Positions 1 to 8,384 of a stretch of 59,114 bases of DNA are shown here, piece after piece. Made by a program: the position numbers and the translations under genes. Origin of the DNA: Gammaproteobacteria bacterium. Its GTDB lineage: Bacteria; Pseudomonadota; Gammaproteobacteria; Steroidobacterales; JABDKV01. Location of the stretch: positions 1 to 59,114 of the forward strand of contig JABDJB010000106.1 in assembly GCA_013003425.1 (NCBI GenBank). Direction: 5' to 3'. Below the pieces are notes generated by a model that was given only the letters and a program-made list of their open reading frames with translations, was not told where the DNA came from and did no database searches. The stretch's first letter is position 1. Every line of letters begins with the position of its first letter.

Positions 1-2
1 TT

Positions 3-179
3 GGTGGTATGTGCGAGCTGTATCTCTGTCCAGAGGCGGGGCATCGTCTCGACTCGAGCGAAGAGACCCCGATCAACGAGAAGATGTTGCTGATGGTGTC
101 GCGGGTTTACCAGGCAGCGCGTGACCTCGGCGATTTTGTCGACATCGACCGGTACCGACTCCTGGCGAAACGCGTTTAG
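3..179 (+). CDS. C-terminal end of an unidentified protein (partial)
   Basis: An open frame runs in from the left edge and ends at TAG 177-179, giving 58 residues. An ATG at 9 could also be a real start of a 57-residue protein, so it is unclear how much lies outside the window. The peptide begins [14 protein letters not shown] and ends in a basic RYRLLAKRV tail. I do not recognise the family. Its stop overlaps the stop of hemL, on the other strand, by 4 bp (176-179), so the two genes converge tightly. The uninterrupted frame, normal codon use and end-to-end packing with hemL are the only support. Confidence 0.45.
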   Translation, partial: GGMCELYLCPEAGHRLDSSEETPINEKMLLMVSRVYQAARDLGDFVDIDRYRLLAKRV

Positions 180-1459
180 TTCTTTTTCAGCTGATCGAAA
201 GCGTCAGCAGCGGCCGCAATGGTCGTGTCAATGTCGGCATCCGTGTGGGCTGCTGAGACAAACCCGGCTTCGAAGGCCGACGGCGCAAGATAAATGCCGG
301 CTGCCAGCATCAGGTTAAAAAAGCGGGTAAAGCGGTCGCGATCACACGCCATCACGTCGGCAAACGAGTCGACGCCGTTCTGCGGGGTGAAAAACACGCC
401 AAACATCCCGCCGGCGCTCGTTGTGTGCAGATCCACACCTGCCGCGGCTGCTGTTTCGTGCAAGCCGCGCGCGAGTTTTTCCGTTGCAGCGCTGAGATTC
501 TCGTAAAAACCCGGCGCGGAAACAGCATTCAGGGTGGCAAGCCCTGCCGCCATCCCCAAAGGGTTACCGGACAACGTACCGGCCTGGTACACCGGGCCAT
601 CCGGTGCAAGTTGCGCCATGATGTCGGCTCGCCCGCCGAACGCACCGACCGGCATGCCGCCGCCAACAATCTTCCCCAATGTGGTCAGGTCAGGCTTGAT
701 GTCATACAGCGCCTGCGCTCCGCCGGCCGCGACGCGAAAGCCGGTCATCACCTCGTCGAAAATCAATACGGTGCCGTGCCGGCTGCACAATTCGCGTAAT
801 GCCGAAAGAAATTCCGGGAGCGGCTTGACCATATTCATATTGCCGGCGATCGGCTCGACGATGATGCAGGCAATCTCCGCGCCCTGCCTGTCGAACAACT
901 GTTCCAGCGCAGTGACGTCGTTAAACGGCAGGGTAAGCGTCAGGGCAGCCGTCGCCGCGGGCACCCCAGGCGACGTGGGGACACCAAAAGTCAGCGCGCC
1001 GGAACCAGCTTTTACCAGCAGCGAGTCAGCGTGTCCGTGATAACAGCCCTCAAACTTGACCAGTTTGTCGCGGCCAGTGTAGCCACGGGCCAGCCTGATG
1101 GCGCTCATCGTTGCCTCCGTTCCGGAGCTGACCATCCGCACCCGCTCGATCGACGGCATCACTTCAGTGACTTTCTTCGCCAGAGCTGTTTCGAGTTCTG
1201 TCGGTGCACCAAAGCTGAGACCACGGGCCGCGGTCTCCTGTACTGCGGCAATGATGTCGGGATGTGCGTGCCCGAGGATCATCGGACCCCACGAGCCGAC
1301 ATAGTCGACAAAACGGCGGCCGTCAGCAGAGTAGAGGTATGCACCCTCGGCGCGGGCAATGAAGACCGGGTCACCACCAACCGCACCGAATGCGCGGACC
1401 GGTGAGTTGACGCCGCCGGCGATGTAGCGACAAGCCTGTTGGTAAAGTTCTCTGGTCAT
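176..1459 (-). CDS. hemL: Glutamate-1-semialdehyde 2,1-aminomutase
   Basis: This PLP enzyme converts glutamate-1-semialdehyde into 5-aminolevulinate, the second dedicated step of the C5 route to tetrapyrroles, in the cytoplasm. The 427-residue length is normal. Visible marks are the N-terminal [20 protein letters not shown] near 111-120, the HGHAD motif near 141-145, FDEVMTGFR near 234-242 with the PLP-contacting Asp, and TLGKIVGGG with the Schiff-base lysine at about 263. It is the last gene of a thiD-thiE-hemL run; only 9 bp separate it from thiE. This order is known in several gammaproteobacteria. The stop overlaps a convergent gene end by 4 bp. Confidence 0.97.
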   Translation of the reverse strand: MTRELYQQACRYIAGGVNSPVRAFGAVGGDPVFIARAEGAYLYSADGRRFVDYVGSWGPMILGHAHPDIIAAVQETAARGLSFGAPTELETALAKKVTEVMPSIERVRMVSSGTEATMSAIRLARGYTGRDKLVKFEGCYHGHADSLLVKAGSGALTFGVPTSPGVPAATAALTLTLPFNDVTALEQLFDRQGAEIACIIVEPIAGNMNMVKPLPEFLSALRELCSRHGTVLIFDEVMTGFRVAAGGAQALYDIKPDLTTLGKIVGGGMPVGAFGGRADIMAQLAPDGPVYQAGTLSGNPLGMAAGLATLNAVSAPGFYENLSAATEKLARGLHETAAAAGVDLHTTSAGGMFGVFFTPQNGVDSFADVMACDRDRFTRFFNLMLAAGIYLAPSAFEAGFVSAAHTDADIDTTIAAAADAFDQLKKN

Positions 1460-1468
1460 CTGTGCAGC

Positions 1469-2116
1469 TTAACCCAGCAGGGCGGCATCCCTGAACAGCG
1501 TGGCGTAGTGGTGCGCCGCGCCCTCCGGATCACGATGTTCGAATACACCGGCGCAAACCGCCAGCATATCGGTGCCCGCCGCGATCAGCGTTGCGCCGTT
1601 GTCCGGGGTGATGCCGCCGATCGCGACCAGGTGTGTGTCCAGCTGCTCGCGAGCCTCAGCCAGTATCTCGACGTGGACACGGCTGGCGCCGCTCTTGGTA
1701 CGCGACGGGAAGAAGCTGCCAAACGCGACGTAGTCGGCGCCCTCGTCGCAGGCGCGTCGGGCAAAGCTCACCGAGTTGTAACAGGAGGCGCCAATTATGG
1801 CGTCGTCACCAAGAAACTTGCGCGCGGCTTCCACCGTGCGGTCATCGCGGCCAAGATGGACGCCATCCGCATGCACCTCTTCGGCGAGACGGATATCGTC
1901 ATTGATAATCAGCAATGCATCGTGCTCGTGACAGATATCACGCAGCGTTGCTGCTTCGCGCTTGCGCCGGCCATGATCGCGGCTTTTGTCGCGATACTGC
2001 ACCATGACGGCACCGCCGACGACGGCGTGGCGCACTGCATTTGCCAGCAAACCGGCCTGGATGTAGTCGCTGTCGGTAATGGCATACAGCCCCCTGGGGA
2101 GCGCTGGCTTGCTCAC
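1469..2116 (-). CDS. thiE: Thiamine-phosphate synthase
   Basis: ThiE joins HMP-pyrophosphate and the thiazole phosphate to make thiamine monophosphate in the cytoplasm. The 215-residue TIM barrel shows the family marks in order: GLYAITDSDY at the start, MVQYRDKS near 38-45 for pyrophosphate binding, LIINDD near 69-74, ADGVHLGRDD near 82-92, GASCYNS near 109-115, DYVAFGSFFPSRTK near 127-140, and AIGGITPDN near 165-173. The start overlaps the stop of thiD by 4 bp, which suggests translational coupling in a thiD-thiE-hemL operon. Confidence 0.95.
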   Translation of the reverse strand: MSKPALPRGLYAITDSDYIQAGLLANAVRHAVVGGAVMVQYRDKSRDHGRRKREAATLRDICHEHDALLIINDDIRLAEEVHADGVHLGRDDRTVEAARKFLGDDAIIGASCYNSVSFARRACDEGADYVAFGSFFPSRTKSGASRVHVEILAEAREQLDTHLVAIGGITPDNGATLIAAGTDMLAVCAGVFEHRDPEGAAHHYATLFRDAALLG

Positions 2117-2913
2117 TTCAGCGGGCCCTCGGGCAAGTGGAAAAACCGGTGCGGGACAAACTGGCCGGTGCCCGGTTGGAAACCGAGACGCAGGGCTTCC
2201 CAGGTGTAGCGTTGTGCCGCTGTTACGGCATCAATGATGTCCTCGCCGTGGGCCAGCAGCGCGGCGATGGCGGCGGCCAGTGTGCAGCCGGACCCGTGAT
2301 AGGTATGGGGCAGGCGTGACCAGGTAAACACTTCGACTTCGCCACCTTTGTTGTACAGCTTGTTGTGTACTTCTGGTGTATCGGCGTCGGCGCCTTTGGC
2401 CAGCACCCATTGCGCGCCCAGTCCAACCAGCTGTGCGGCACGGTCTTCGTCTGTCCCCTTGTCGGGCGCCAGCGCGCGCAGCTCGGAATCGTTGGGTGTC
2501 AGAACAGTCGCCAGGGGCAGCAGGCGGGTGAGCAGGACGTCCAGCAACGAGTCCTCGGCCAGCTGCGCGCCCCCGGCAGCGACCAGCACCGGATCGAGTA
2601 CCACCGGAATGTCGCGGTTTGCTTCCAGCAGGTCGGCAACCGCCAGCCCGATTTCGGCGTTTCCTAACAGCCCTATTTTAATCGCGGCGATGTCGAGGTC
2701 GCCGAGCACGGCTGCAGCCTGATCCGCAACCAATTGCGGGTTCACTGCGACAACCGAGGTGGCGTTATGAGTGTCCTGTACGGTCAGCGTGGTAATTACC
2801 GGGGCCGGATGTGCAGCCAGCGCCGTGATGGCCTGGATGTCGGCTGCCGCACCGGCGCCGCCGGACGGGTCATTGCCACTGATCACCAGAACGTTAGGTA
2901 AAGTGTTGTTCAT
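2113..2913 (-). CDS. thiD: Hydroxymethylpyrimidine/phosphomethylpyrimidine kinase
   Basis: ThiD phosphorylates HMP and HMP-phosphate to give HMP-PP, the pyrimidine substrate of ThiE. The frame stays open to 2994, but the ATG at 2913 places MNNTLPNVLVISGNDPSGG at the N-terminus, which fits the family; this gives 266 residues. Visible marks are GNDPSGGAGAAADIQ, KIGLLGNAEI, VLDPVLVAAGG, TPNDSEL, and the C-terminal HTYHGSGCTLAAAIAA anion-hole/catalytic segment. It is the first gene of thiD-thiE-hemL and is transcribed away from rubredoxin. The 71-bp divergent gap is too short to hold a TPP riboswitch, and none was seen. Confidence 0.94.
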   Translation of the reverse strand: MNNTLPNVLVISGNDPSGGAGAAADIQAITALAAHPAPVITTLTVQDTHNATSVVAVNPQLVADQAAAVLGDLDIAAIKIGLLGNAEIGLAVADLLEANRDIPVVLDPVLVAAGGAQLAEDSLLDVLLTRLLPLATVLTPNDSELRALAPDKGTDEDRAAQLVGLGAQWVLAKGADADTPEVHNKLYNKGGEVEVFTWSRLPHTYHGSGCTLAAAIAALLAHGEDIIDAVTAAQRYTWEALRLGFQPGTGQFVPHRFFHLPEGPLK

Positions 2914-2984
2914 TTGCAGATTGTATCTCCATCCCTGTTGTAGGAAGATTGCGGCCGCTAAGCACAGTATAGGACTGCAGCCGA

Positions 2985-3149
2985 ATGAAGACATACATGT
3001 GCCTCATTTGTGGCTACATTTACGACGAAGAAAAAGGCGATCCGGAGGCGGGCATCGAGCCCGGCACCCGCTGGGACGACGTTCCGTTGGCATGGCGCTG
3101 CCCTGATTGCGGGGCTGGCAAGGAAGACTTCGACATGGTCGAGGTGTAA
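2985..3149 (+). CDS. Rubredoxin
   Basis: A 54-residue iron-only electron carrier in the cytoplasm. The two CxxC clusters that bind one iron are both present: CLIC at residues 6-9 and CPDC at 39-42. Other marks are the family [15 protein letters not shown] segment and the conserved Trp in GTRWDD and LAWRC. Length matches typical rubredoxins. The start is ATG 2985 with AGGA about 10 bases upstream. It is divergent from thiD, an arrangement known in other gammaproteobacteria. No rubredoxin reductase or alkane hydroxylase is nearby, so its redox partner cannot be read from this context. Confidence 0.93.
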   Translation: MKTYMCLICGYIYDEEKGDPEAGIEPGTRWDDVPLAWRCPDCGAGKEDFDMVEV

Positions 3150-3156
3150 TCGCCCG

Positions 3157-4059
3157 TCACCGGCGATTCAGTTGAAAACCCTGCTCATCCAGTAACTTTA
3201 CCAGGCTGTCTTCGCCCACAAGGTGGAGTGCGCCGACGATTACAAGGTAGTCGTCTTCGTCGTCGAGCAGGTCGGTTATGTCTTCCAGCCAGCCGGCGTT
3301 CCGCGCAGCGACGAGCGAATTGTATACCTGCGGGAAACCATCGAACCCGCGTGTCAGTTCGCCACGCATGGCTGCCAGGTCGCCGCTACGCCATGCCCCG
3401 ACCAGGGCGTCGATATCGGTTCCGATCTTGCTGGCGTCATCCAGTGTCTTGAGCAGGAAACGGCGCTGGGTATCGATGGGCATCTCGTCAAAGAATGCAA
3501 TTTGCTCGCCGATTGTTTCCAGCCCGGTGATTGGCTTGTCATCATTGCGGGCGCGTTCGAGAAAATAGAACTCGACCCCGAGCGCAGGATTGAAGCCCAT
3601 TTTCACCATCTGCAGTTCCACGACAGTCAGCGCAGCGAACCACGGTTCGACGGCGCCCAGCATCTCCAGTTCGATATCCATGCCGGCAGCAGTCCGGGCA
3701 GCGGTATTCCATGCCTCTTCACCCAGCAAGTCGCGCAGGCTGCCATTGTCGATCATTGCAGCGGTCATCATCTCCCGCTGCATGGTCGACACGTCGAGGT
3801 CATCCATGTCCAGTTCCATTACCAGCTGCTCGGCTTCCGCATATACCTCGTCGTAAACCTCTGGTAACGGGTAGTCCTGGGGGCGCAGCAGGTGTATGGA
3901 GCCCAGCAGGAACACGCTGTTCGATTCGCCCTGGACTTCCCAGACGATATGTTCGCCGGCGTCGTTCGGCACATCATCGCTATTGTCCGGACTGCAACCT
4001 CCCGCCAGCACCAGCAGCGCGACTACCGCGACAGATATCGTGCGGTAATACTCAGTCAC
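3157..4059 (-). CDS. TraB/GumN family lipoprotein
   Basis: This 300-residue protein has a hydrophobic N-terminal segment ending AGGC with the Cys at 22, a plausible though imperfect lipobox. It is probably anchored in the envelope. The mature part carries the TraB/GumN pattern: a GSIHLL motif near 52-57 at the start and GALHLVGEDS near 276-285 at the end. In this family these bracket a Tiki-like fold thought to be a metalloprotease, but activity is unproven for most bacterial members. It overlaps the start of cpdA's 3' end by 8 bp and is probably co-transcribed with it. It converges with rubredoxin, whose stop is 7 bp away. Confidence 0.85.
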   Translation of the reverse strand: MTEYYRTISVAVVALLVLAGGCSPDNSDDVPNDAGEHIVWEVQGESNSVFLLGSIHLLRPQDYPLPEVYDEVYAEAEQLVMELDMDDLDVSTMQREMMTAAMIDNGSLRDLLGEEAWNTAARTAAGMDIELEMLGAVEPWFAALTVVELQMVKMGFNPALGVEFYFLERARNDDKPITGLETIGEQIAFFDEMPIDTQRRFLLKTLDDASKIGTDIDALVGAWRSGDLAAMRGELTRGFDGFPQVYNSLVAARNAGWLEDITDLLDDEDDYLVIVGALHLVGEDSLVKLLDEQGFQLNRR

Positions 4060-4807
4060 ACCAGATCACCGCAGTAGCGATGGTGCCGTCGTCGTACAGA
4101 TCGACACAGCGAAAAGCCGGCGGCTCGTCGCTGAGGCCAAATTCATCCTGGTTGGCAGCGAACTGACGGCAGGTGGAAGGAGTAGACAGCAGCATGATGT
4201 CGTCACGGCGGTTGTCGTAAGCCTGATGCACATGTCCCCACAGCAGGCAGCGGACATTGTCGTGCTTGTCGACGATATCCCACAGATCAGCCGCATTGCG
4301 TAAAGGCACAGTATCGAGCCAGCGGCTGCCGGCTGACACCGGATGGTGATGCAGCGCCAGCAGCGCGTGGCTGTCCGGATTGGCGGCCAGCTGCTCGTCC
4401 AGGGCGACCAGACCGGCATCGCTGATGCGGCCCCCGGCATCGCCGGCCGTATGGGTATCAAGCAGCACCAGCAGCCAGTCTCCGAAGCGTGCGGTGCCGC
4501 AGTACTGGAACGGCGCCTGCGTCAGCATTTCCTGCATGTATTGTGGCGCATCGTGGTTGCCTGGCAGGCAGTAAACCGGCAGACCCATTGCGGCGAGACT
4601 GTCGCGGAACAACCGGTAAGCGCCGCGGCTTTCATCCTGTGCGATATCACCGGTGACAAGCACGGCGTCGGCCGGATAGTTGTTGGCCTGCGCCGTCGCC
4701 AGGGTGGCGCACAGGCTGTCGAGAGTTCGTACACCACGCATCTCACCGTCGCGCCCGGCAAACAGGTGCGGGTCAGTAAAATGCAGGATGCGCCGGAAAT
4801 CGCTCAT
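4052..4807 (-). CDS. cpdA: 3',5'-cyclic AMP phosphodiesterase (calcineurin-like)
   Basis: CpdA hydrolyses cAMP to AMP in the cytoplasm and so tunes CRP-type signalling. All metallophosphoesterase motifs are present in the 251 residues: TDPH (D12, H14), VTGDIAQD (D54), GNHD (N84, H85), LHHHP near 152-156 and GHVH (H192, H194). The start is ATG 4807. The gene sits directly upstream of the GumN-like lipoprotein with an 8-bp overlap. Behind its start lies a 149-bp intergenic gap that carries two REP-like palindromes. Broader calcineurin-like phosphatase activity cannot be excluded by motif alone, but the length and C-terminal cap fit CpdA. Confidence 0.88.
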   Translation of the reverse strand: MSDFRRILHFTDPHLFAGRDGEMRGVRTLDSLCATLATAQANNYPADAVLVTGDIAQDESRGAYRLFRDSLAAMGLPVYCLPGNHDAPQYMQEMLTQAPFQYCGTARFGDWLLVLLDTHTAGDAGGRISDAGLVALDEQLAANPDSHALLALHHHPVSAGSRWLDTVPLRNAADLWDIVDKHDNVRCLLWGHVHQAYDNRRDDIMLLSTPSTCRQFAANQDEFGLSDEPPAFRCVDLYDDGTIATAVIWCD

Positions 4808-4870
4808 GCTGGCCCCAGGCTGGTGTACCTACTCTTGCTATTCCGCAGCATATAGGAAAAGCACGCCCGC

Positions 4871-4890
4871 AGGAGCGGCCTCAGCCGCGA
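4871..4890. repeat. REP-like palindrome, copy 1
   Basis: The sequence AGGAGCGGCCTCAGCCGCGA folds into a GCGGC/GCCGC hairpin. It is one of four related copies in the window, all in intergenic gaps, and resembles the REP family found in many gammaproteobacteria. It lies between cpdA and ahcY. Confidence 0.7.
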
Positions 4891-4934
4891 ACCCGGAACC
4901 GCGCTGATGTGACCAGCCCGCGAACTTCGTTGTC

Positions 4935-4953
4935 GGAGCGGCTTCAGCCGCGA
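4935..4953. repeat. REP-like palindrome, copy 2
   Basis: The sequence GGAGCGGCTTCAGCCGCGA lies 3 bp beyond the ahcY stop and 63 bp from copy 1, in the same orientation. Its position just after a stop codon suggests a possible role in 3'-end protection or termination of the metK-ahcY transcript. Confidence 0.72.
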
Positions 4954-4956
4954 GCG

Positions 4957-6372
4957 TCAATAGCGATAATGCTCGGGCTTGTACGGACCGTCTTCCGACA
5001 CGTTGATGTACTTGGCCTGTTCCGGGCGCAGCCGCGTCAGCTTGGCGCCTACCCGATCCAGATGCAGCCGCGCCACGCGCTCGTCGAGGTGCTTTGGCAG
5101 CACGTAGACGTCGTTTTCGTAGTTGTCACGGTTTTGCCACAGCTCGATCTGTGCAATGACCTGGTTGGTAAACGAGTTGGACATGACAAAGCTGGGGTGA
5201 CCGGTGCCACAACCGAGATTGATCAGGCGCCCCTGGGCCAGCAGGATGATGCGGTTGCCGTTGGGCAGGATAACGTGGTCAACCTGCGGCTTGATGTTTT
5301 CCCACTCATATTTTTCCAGCGCGGCGACATCGATTTCGTTGTCGAAGTGACCGATGTTGCACAGGATGGCCTGGTCTTTCATACGCAGGACATGGTCATG
5401 GGTGATTACGTGATAGTTGCCGGTGGCGGTAACCACGATGTCGACCTGGCCGATTACATCTTCCACCGTGACGACCTCGTAGCCTTCCATGGCGGCCTGC
5501 AGGGCGCAGATCGGGTCGACTTCGGTGACCAGAACCTTGGCGCTGAGTGCGCGCAATGATTGCGCCGAGCCTTTGCCGACATCGCCGTAACCGCACACCA
5601 GTGCGACTTTACCGGCGATCATCACGTCCGTAGCGCGCTTGATGCCGTCGACCAGCGATTCGCGGCAGCCATACAGGTTGTCGAACTTGCTCTTGGTAAC
5701 GGAGTCGTTGACGTTGATGGCCGGAAACGGCAGCTCGCCGGCTGCGGCCAGCTGGTACAGGCGGGCAACACCTGTCGTGGTTTCTTCGGTTACGCCGTCG
5801 ATGGCCTTGAACAGCTTGCCGTACCAGCCCGGATTGCTGTCCAGGCGCTTGCGAATCGAGGCGAACAATGCACGTTCTTCCTCGCTGCCGGGGTTGTCCA
5901 GAACACTCGGGTCCTGTTCTGCGCGGGCTCCCAGCGTTACCAGCAAGGTGGCGTCACCACCGTCATCAAGAATACGGTTGGGTACGCCGCCGTCATGCCA
6001 TTCCATGATGCGGTGGGTGTACTCCCAGTATTCGTCCAGCGTCTCGCCCTTGAAAGCAAACACCGGCGTGCCGCCTGCTGCAATGGCTGCGGCGGCATGA
6101 TCCTGTGTTGAGTAGATGTTGCACGATGCCCAGCGCACCTCGGCACCCAGCTCGATCAGCGTCTCGATCAGCACCGCTGTCTGGATCGTCATGTGCAGTG
6201 AACCGGCGATACGTGACCCTTCCAGCGGTTTCTTGCCCGCATATTCCTCGCGTACTGCCATCAGCCCCGGCATTTCCGTTTCGGCAATGGCGATTTCCTT
6301 GCGGCCAAACTCGGCCAGGCCGATGTCGGCTACCTTGTAATCAGGCGCAACTTTTTCCAGCGGTGTGCTCAT
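4957..6372 (-). CDS. ahcY: Adenosylhomocysteinase
   Basis: This NAD-dependent cytoplasmic enzyme splits S-adenosylhomocysteine into adenosine and homocysteine, relieving methyltransferase inhibition. The 471 residues carry [12 protein letters not shown] near 61-72, [11 protein letters not shown] near 85-95, the catalytic segment [11 protein letters not shown] near 222-232, the NAD-binding GYGDVGKG at 261-268, and the conserved C-terminus ending KPEHYRY. It follows metK by 43 bp on the same strand, so SAM synthesis and SAH removal are probably one transcript. A REP-like palindrome begins 3 bp after the stop. I looked for an SAH riboswitch in the gap and it is too short for one. Confidence 0.97.
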   Translation of the reverse strand: MSTPLEKVAPDYKVADIGLAEFGRKEIAIAETEMPGLMAVREEYAGKKPLEGSRIAGSLHMTIQTAVLIETLIELGAEVRWASCNIYSTQDHAAAAIAAGGTPVFAFKGETLDEYWEYTHRIMEWHDGGVPNRILDDGGDATLLVTLGARAEQDPSVLDNPGSEEERALFASIRKRLDSNPGWYGKLFKAIDGVTEETTTGVARLYQLAAAGELPFPAINVNDSVTKSKFDNLYGCRESLVDGIKRATDVMIAGKVALVCGYGDVGKGSAQSLRALSAKVLVTEVDPICALQAAMEGYEVVTVEDVIGQVDIVVTATGNYHVITHDHVLRMKDQAILCNIGHFDNEIDVAALEKYEWENIKPQVDHVILPNGNRIILLAQGRLINLGCGTGHPSFVMSNSFTNQVIAQIELWQNRDNYENDVYVLPKHLDERVARLHLDRVGAKLTRLRPEQAKYINVSEDGPYKPEHYRY

Positions 6373-6415
6373 TTGTTTCTCCAGTTTTCTGCGGGCGCGG
6401 CGCTGCCGTACCCCG

Positions 6416-7600
6416 TTAATCAGTGCCCGTCAGCCGCACCTTGGCGGAGTCGCGCAGGGCTTCGACCTTGTCCAGTCGCTCCCAGGTGAATTGCTGCTCG
6501 CTACGGCCAAAATGCCCGTAGCTGGCGGTTGCCTTGTAGATCGGCCGCACCAGGTCCAGCATCTTGCGGATGCCGTATGGCGTGAGATCAAAGTGCTCGC
6601 GCACCAGGTCAGCCAGGCGCGCCGAGTCGAGCCGGCCGGTACCAAAAGTCTCGATGCTGATCGAGGTCGGCTTCGCCACGCCAATTGCATACGACACCTG
6701 GATCTCACAGCGGTCGGCCAGTCCGGCGGCGACTATGTTTTTCGCCACATAGCGCGCGGCATAGGCGGCGGAACGATCGACCTTGGACGGATCCTTGCCG
6801 GAGAACGCGCCACCACCATGGCGCGCCATGCCGCCATAGGTGTCGACGATGATCTTGCGGCCGGTCAGGCCACAGTCACCCATCGGGCCGCCGACGACGA
6901 AACGCCCGGTCGGGTTGATGTGCACGTTTTCCTGCGGGCAGTCATCCAGCCATTCGCGCGGCAGGACCGGTTCGAGGATTTCGGCACGCACGCCGTCGTA
7001 AATATCTTTCTGGCTGATGTCATCATCGTGCTGCGTAGACAACACCACCGCGTCCAGTCCAGCTGGCTGGTTGTCGACATACTTCAGCGTAACCTGGCTT
7101 TTTGCGTCCGGCCGCAGCCACCCGAGCTTGCCGCTCTTGCGGACTTCGGCCTGGCGCCGTACCAGCCGGTGGGCGTAGGTAATGGCGGCGGGCATCAGCA
7201 CGTCAGTCTCGTTTGTGGCGTAGCCGAACATCAGGCCCTGGTCGCCGGCGCCCTGGTTTTCTTTCACGTCGCGGTCAACGCCCTGGGCAATATCGCCGGA
7301 CTGCTTGCCGATTGCGTTGAGCACGGCGCAGGATTTTCCGTCAAAGCCGAGGTCGGAGCTGTCGTAACCTATTTCGAGAATTGTCTCGCGAGTCAGTTTC
7401 TCCAGGTCGACCCATGCCGACGTGGTGATTTCGCCGGCGATGATCGCCATGCCGGTCTTGACCATAGTCTCGCAGGCAACACGTGCGCTCGGGTCTTCGG
7501 CGATGATTGCGTCGAGCACGGCATCAGAAATCTGATCAGCCATTTTGTCGGGATGACCTTCCGAGACCGACTCGGAAGTGAACAGGTAATTTTTTTGCAT
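6416..7600 (-). CDS. metK: S-adenosylmethionine synthetase
   Basis: MetK makes SAM from methionine and ATP in the cytoplasm. The frame is open to 7660, but the ATG at 7600 gives the canonical [19 protein letters not shown] start and a normal 394 residues. Visible marks are GHPDK near 15-19, [12 protein letters not shown] in the middle, and the phosphate-binding [16 protein letters not shown] loop. The gene is first in metK-ahcY and is divergent from a redoxin gene across a 71-bp gap, so the promoters must be close-set. No SAM riboswitch fits in that space. Confidence 0.97.
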   Translation of the reverse strand: MQKNYLFTSESVSEGHPDKMADQISDAVLDAIIAEDPSARVACETMVKTGMAIIAGEITTSAWVDLEKLTRETILEIGYDSSDLGFDGKSCAVLNAIGKQSGDIAQGVDRDVKENQGAGDQGLMFGYATNETDVLMPAAITYAHRLVRRQAEVRKSGKLGWLRPDAKSQVTLKYVDNQPAGLDAVVLSTQHDDDISQKDIYDGVRAEILEPVLPREWLDDCPQENVHINPTGRFVVGGPMGDCGLTGRKIIVDTYGGMARHGGGAFSGKDPSKVDRSAAYAARYVAKNIVAAGLADRCEIQVSYAIGVAKPTSISIETFGTGRLDSARLADLVREHFDLTPYGIRKMLDLVRPIYKATASYGHFGRSEQQFTWERLDKVEALRDSAKVRLTGTD

Positions 7601-7610
7601 CGGGGTGATC

Positions 7611-7638
7611 TTTGGCGATAACAGCCGGCTAGTATACT
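7611..7638 (+). promoter_or_regulatory. Predicted sigma-70 promoter of the redoxin gene
   Basis: A strong -10 hexamer TATACT lies at 7633-7638. A weak -35 (TTTGGC, 7611-7616) is 16 bp upstream. It lies in the metK/redoxin divergent gap, about 33 bp before the redoxin start. Confidence 0.5.
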
Positions 7639-7671
7639 CTGCAACGCCCCCCGACGACATCTGGAGATCTC

Positions 7672-8226
7672 ATGGCCGCCCTGGAAACACCGGTTTGCGA
7701 TTTTGGCGCCCCGGCCCCCGACTTCGAGCTGGCCGGCGTCGATGGCCGGCGCTGGAGCCTGGCGGACGTACGCGGCGAGAACGGCACGCTGGTGATGTTC
7801 ATTTGTAACCATTGTCCTTTCGTGAAATCTGCTATCGACCGCATCATCCGTGACGCGCGTGAGCTGGCCGGGCAGGGGGTTGGCAGCGTGGCCATTATGT
7901 CGAACGATACGGCGACCTACCCGGCTGATTCCTTTGACAACATGAGGCATTGGGCGAAAGAGCTGGACTTCCCGTTCCCCTACCTGATCGATGAAACCCA
8001 GGATGTTGCGCGCGCCTACGGGGCCGTGTGCACGCCGGATTTTTTCGGCTACAACGCCGACCTCGAGCTGCAGTACCGTGGCCGCCTCGACGCCGGTCGG
8101 ACCGGGCCGCCGCCGGCCGGTGCGCCGCGCGATCTGTACCAGGCCATGGCGATGGTTGCCGCTACCGGCAAGGGACCCCAGGAGCAGACAGCCAGCATCG
8201 GCTGCAGCATCAAGTGGGCCGACTAG
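7672..8226 (+). CDS. Thioredoxin-fold redoxin (AhpC/TSA-like)
   Basis: A 184-residue cytoplasmic protein of the peroxiredoxin-like thioredoxin family. The N-terminal half carries GAPAPDFELAGVDG and then the redox motif CNHCPFV with cysteines at 45 and 48, a CxxC rather than the classic peroxiredoxin TxxC. A resolving-type second Cys occurs in GAVCTPDFFG. The SNDTATYPADSF segment matches members that are usually annotated only as thioredoxin family protein. There is no signal peptide. The gene has its own strong -10 sequence and is not obviously tied to tkt, which begins 158 bp later. Its substrate is unknown. Confidence 0.82.
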   Translation: MAALETPVCDFGAPAPDFELAGVDGRRWSLADVRGENGTLVMFICNHCPFVKSAIDRIIRDARELAGQGVGSVAIMSNDTATYPADSFDNMRHWAKELDFPFPYLIDETQDVARAYGAVCTPDFFGYNADLELQYRGRLDAGRTGPPPAGAPRDLYQAMAMVAATGKGPQEQTASIGCSIKWAD

Positions 8227-8324
8227 GTCGGCTTTCTACAAGCCCAACAAAACCATCCGCAGCATTCTTGCTGCCGAGTCTCGGATAGTCCCCCGGCCTG
8301 TGCCGCCGGCGGCGCTGCAGACGA

Positions 8325-8353
8325 TTGATGAAAGGTGTGGTCTGGGTGACAAT
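8325..8353 (+). promoter_or_regulatory. Predicted promoter of the tkt-gap-pgk run
   Basis: TTGATG (8325-8330) and GACAAT (8348-8353) are separated by an ideal 17 bp and lie about 31 bp before the tkt ATG. Each hexamer matches consensus at four of six positions. Confidence 0.42.
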
Positions 8354-8384
8354 GCGCGCGCCTTAACACCCGCGAGAGTAATAA

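Noticed and set aside
2914-2984. TPP riboswitch before thiD
   Set aside because: Only 71 bp lie between thiD and the divergent rubredoxin, and the conserved CTGAGA-type core is absent.
6365-7621. A 418-codon plus-strand frame antisense to metK
   Set aside because: metK is unmistakable on the other strand and the antisense protein has no recognisable motif.
7601-7671. SAM or SAH riboswitch for metK-ahcY
   Set aside because: The metK leader gap is 71 bp and shared with a divergent promoter; the metK-ahcY gap is 43 bp. Neither can hold a known SAM or SAH riboswitch and no matching core was seen.
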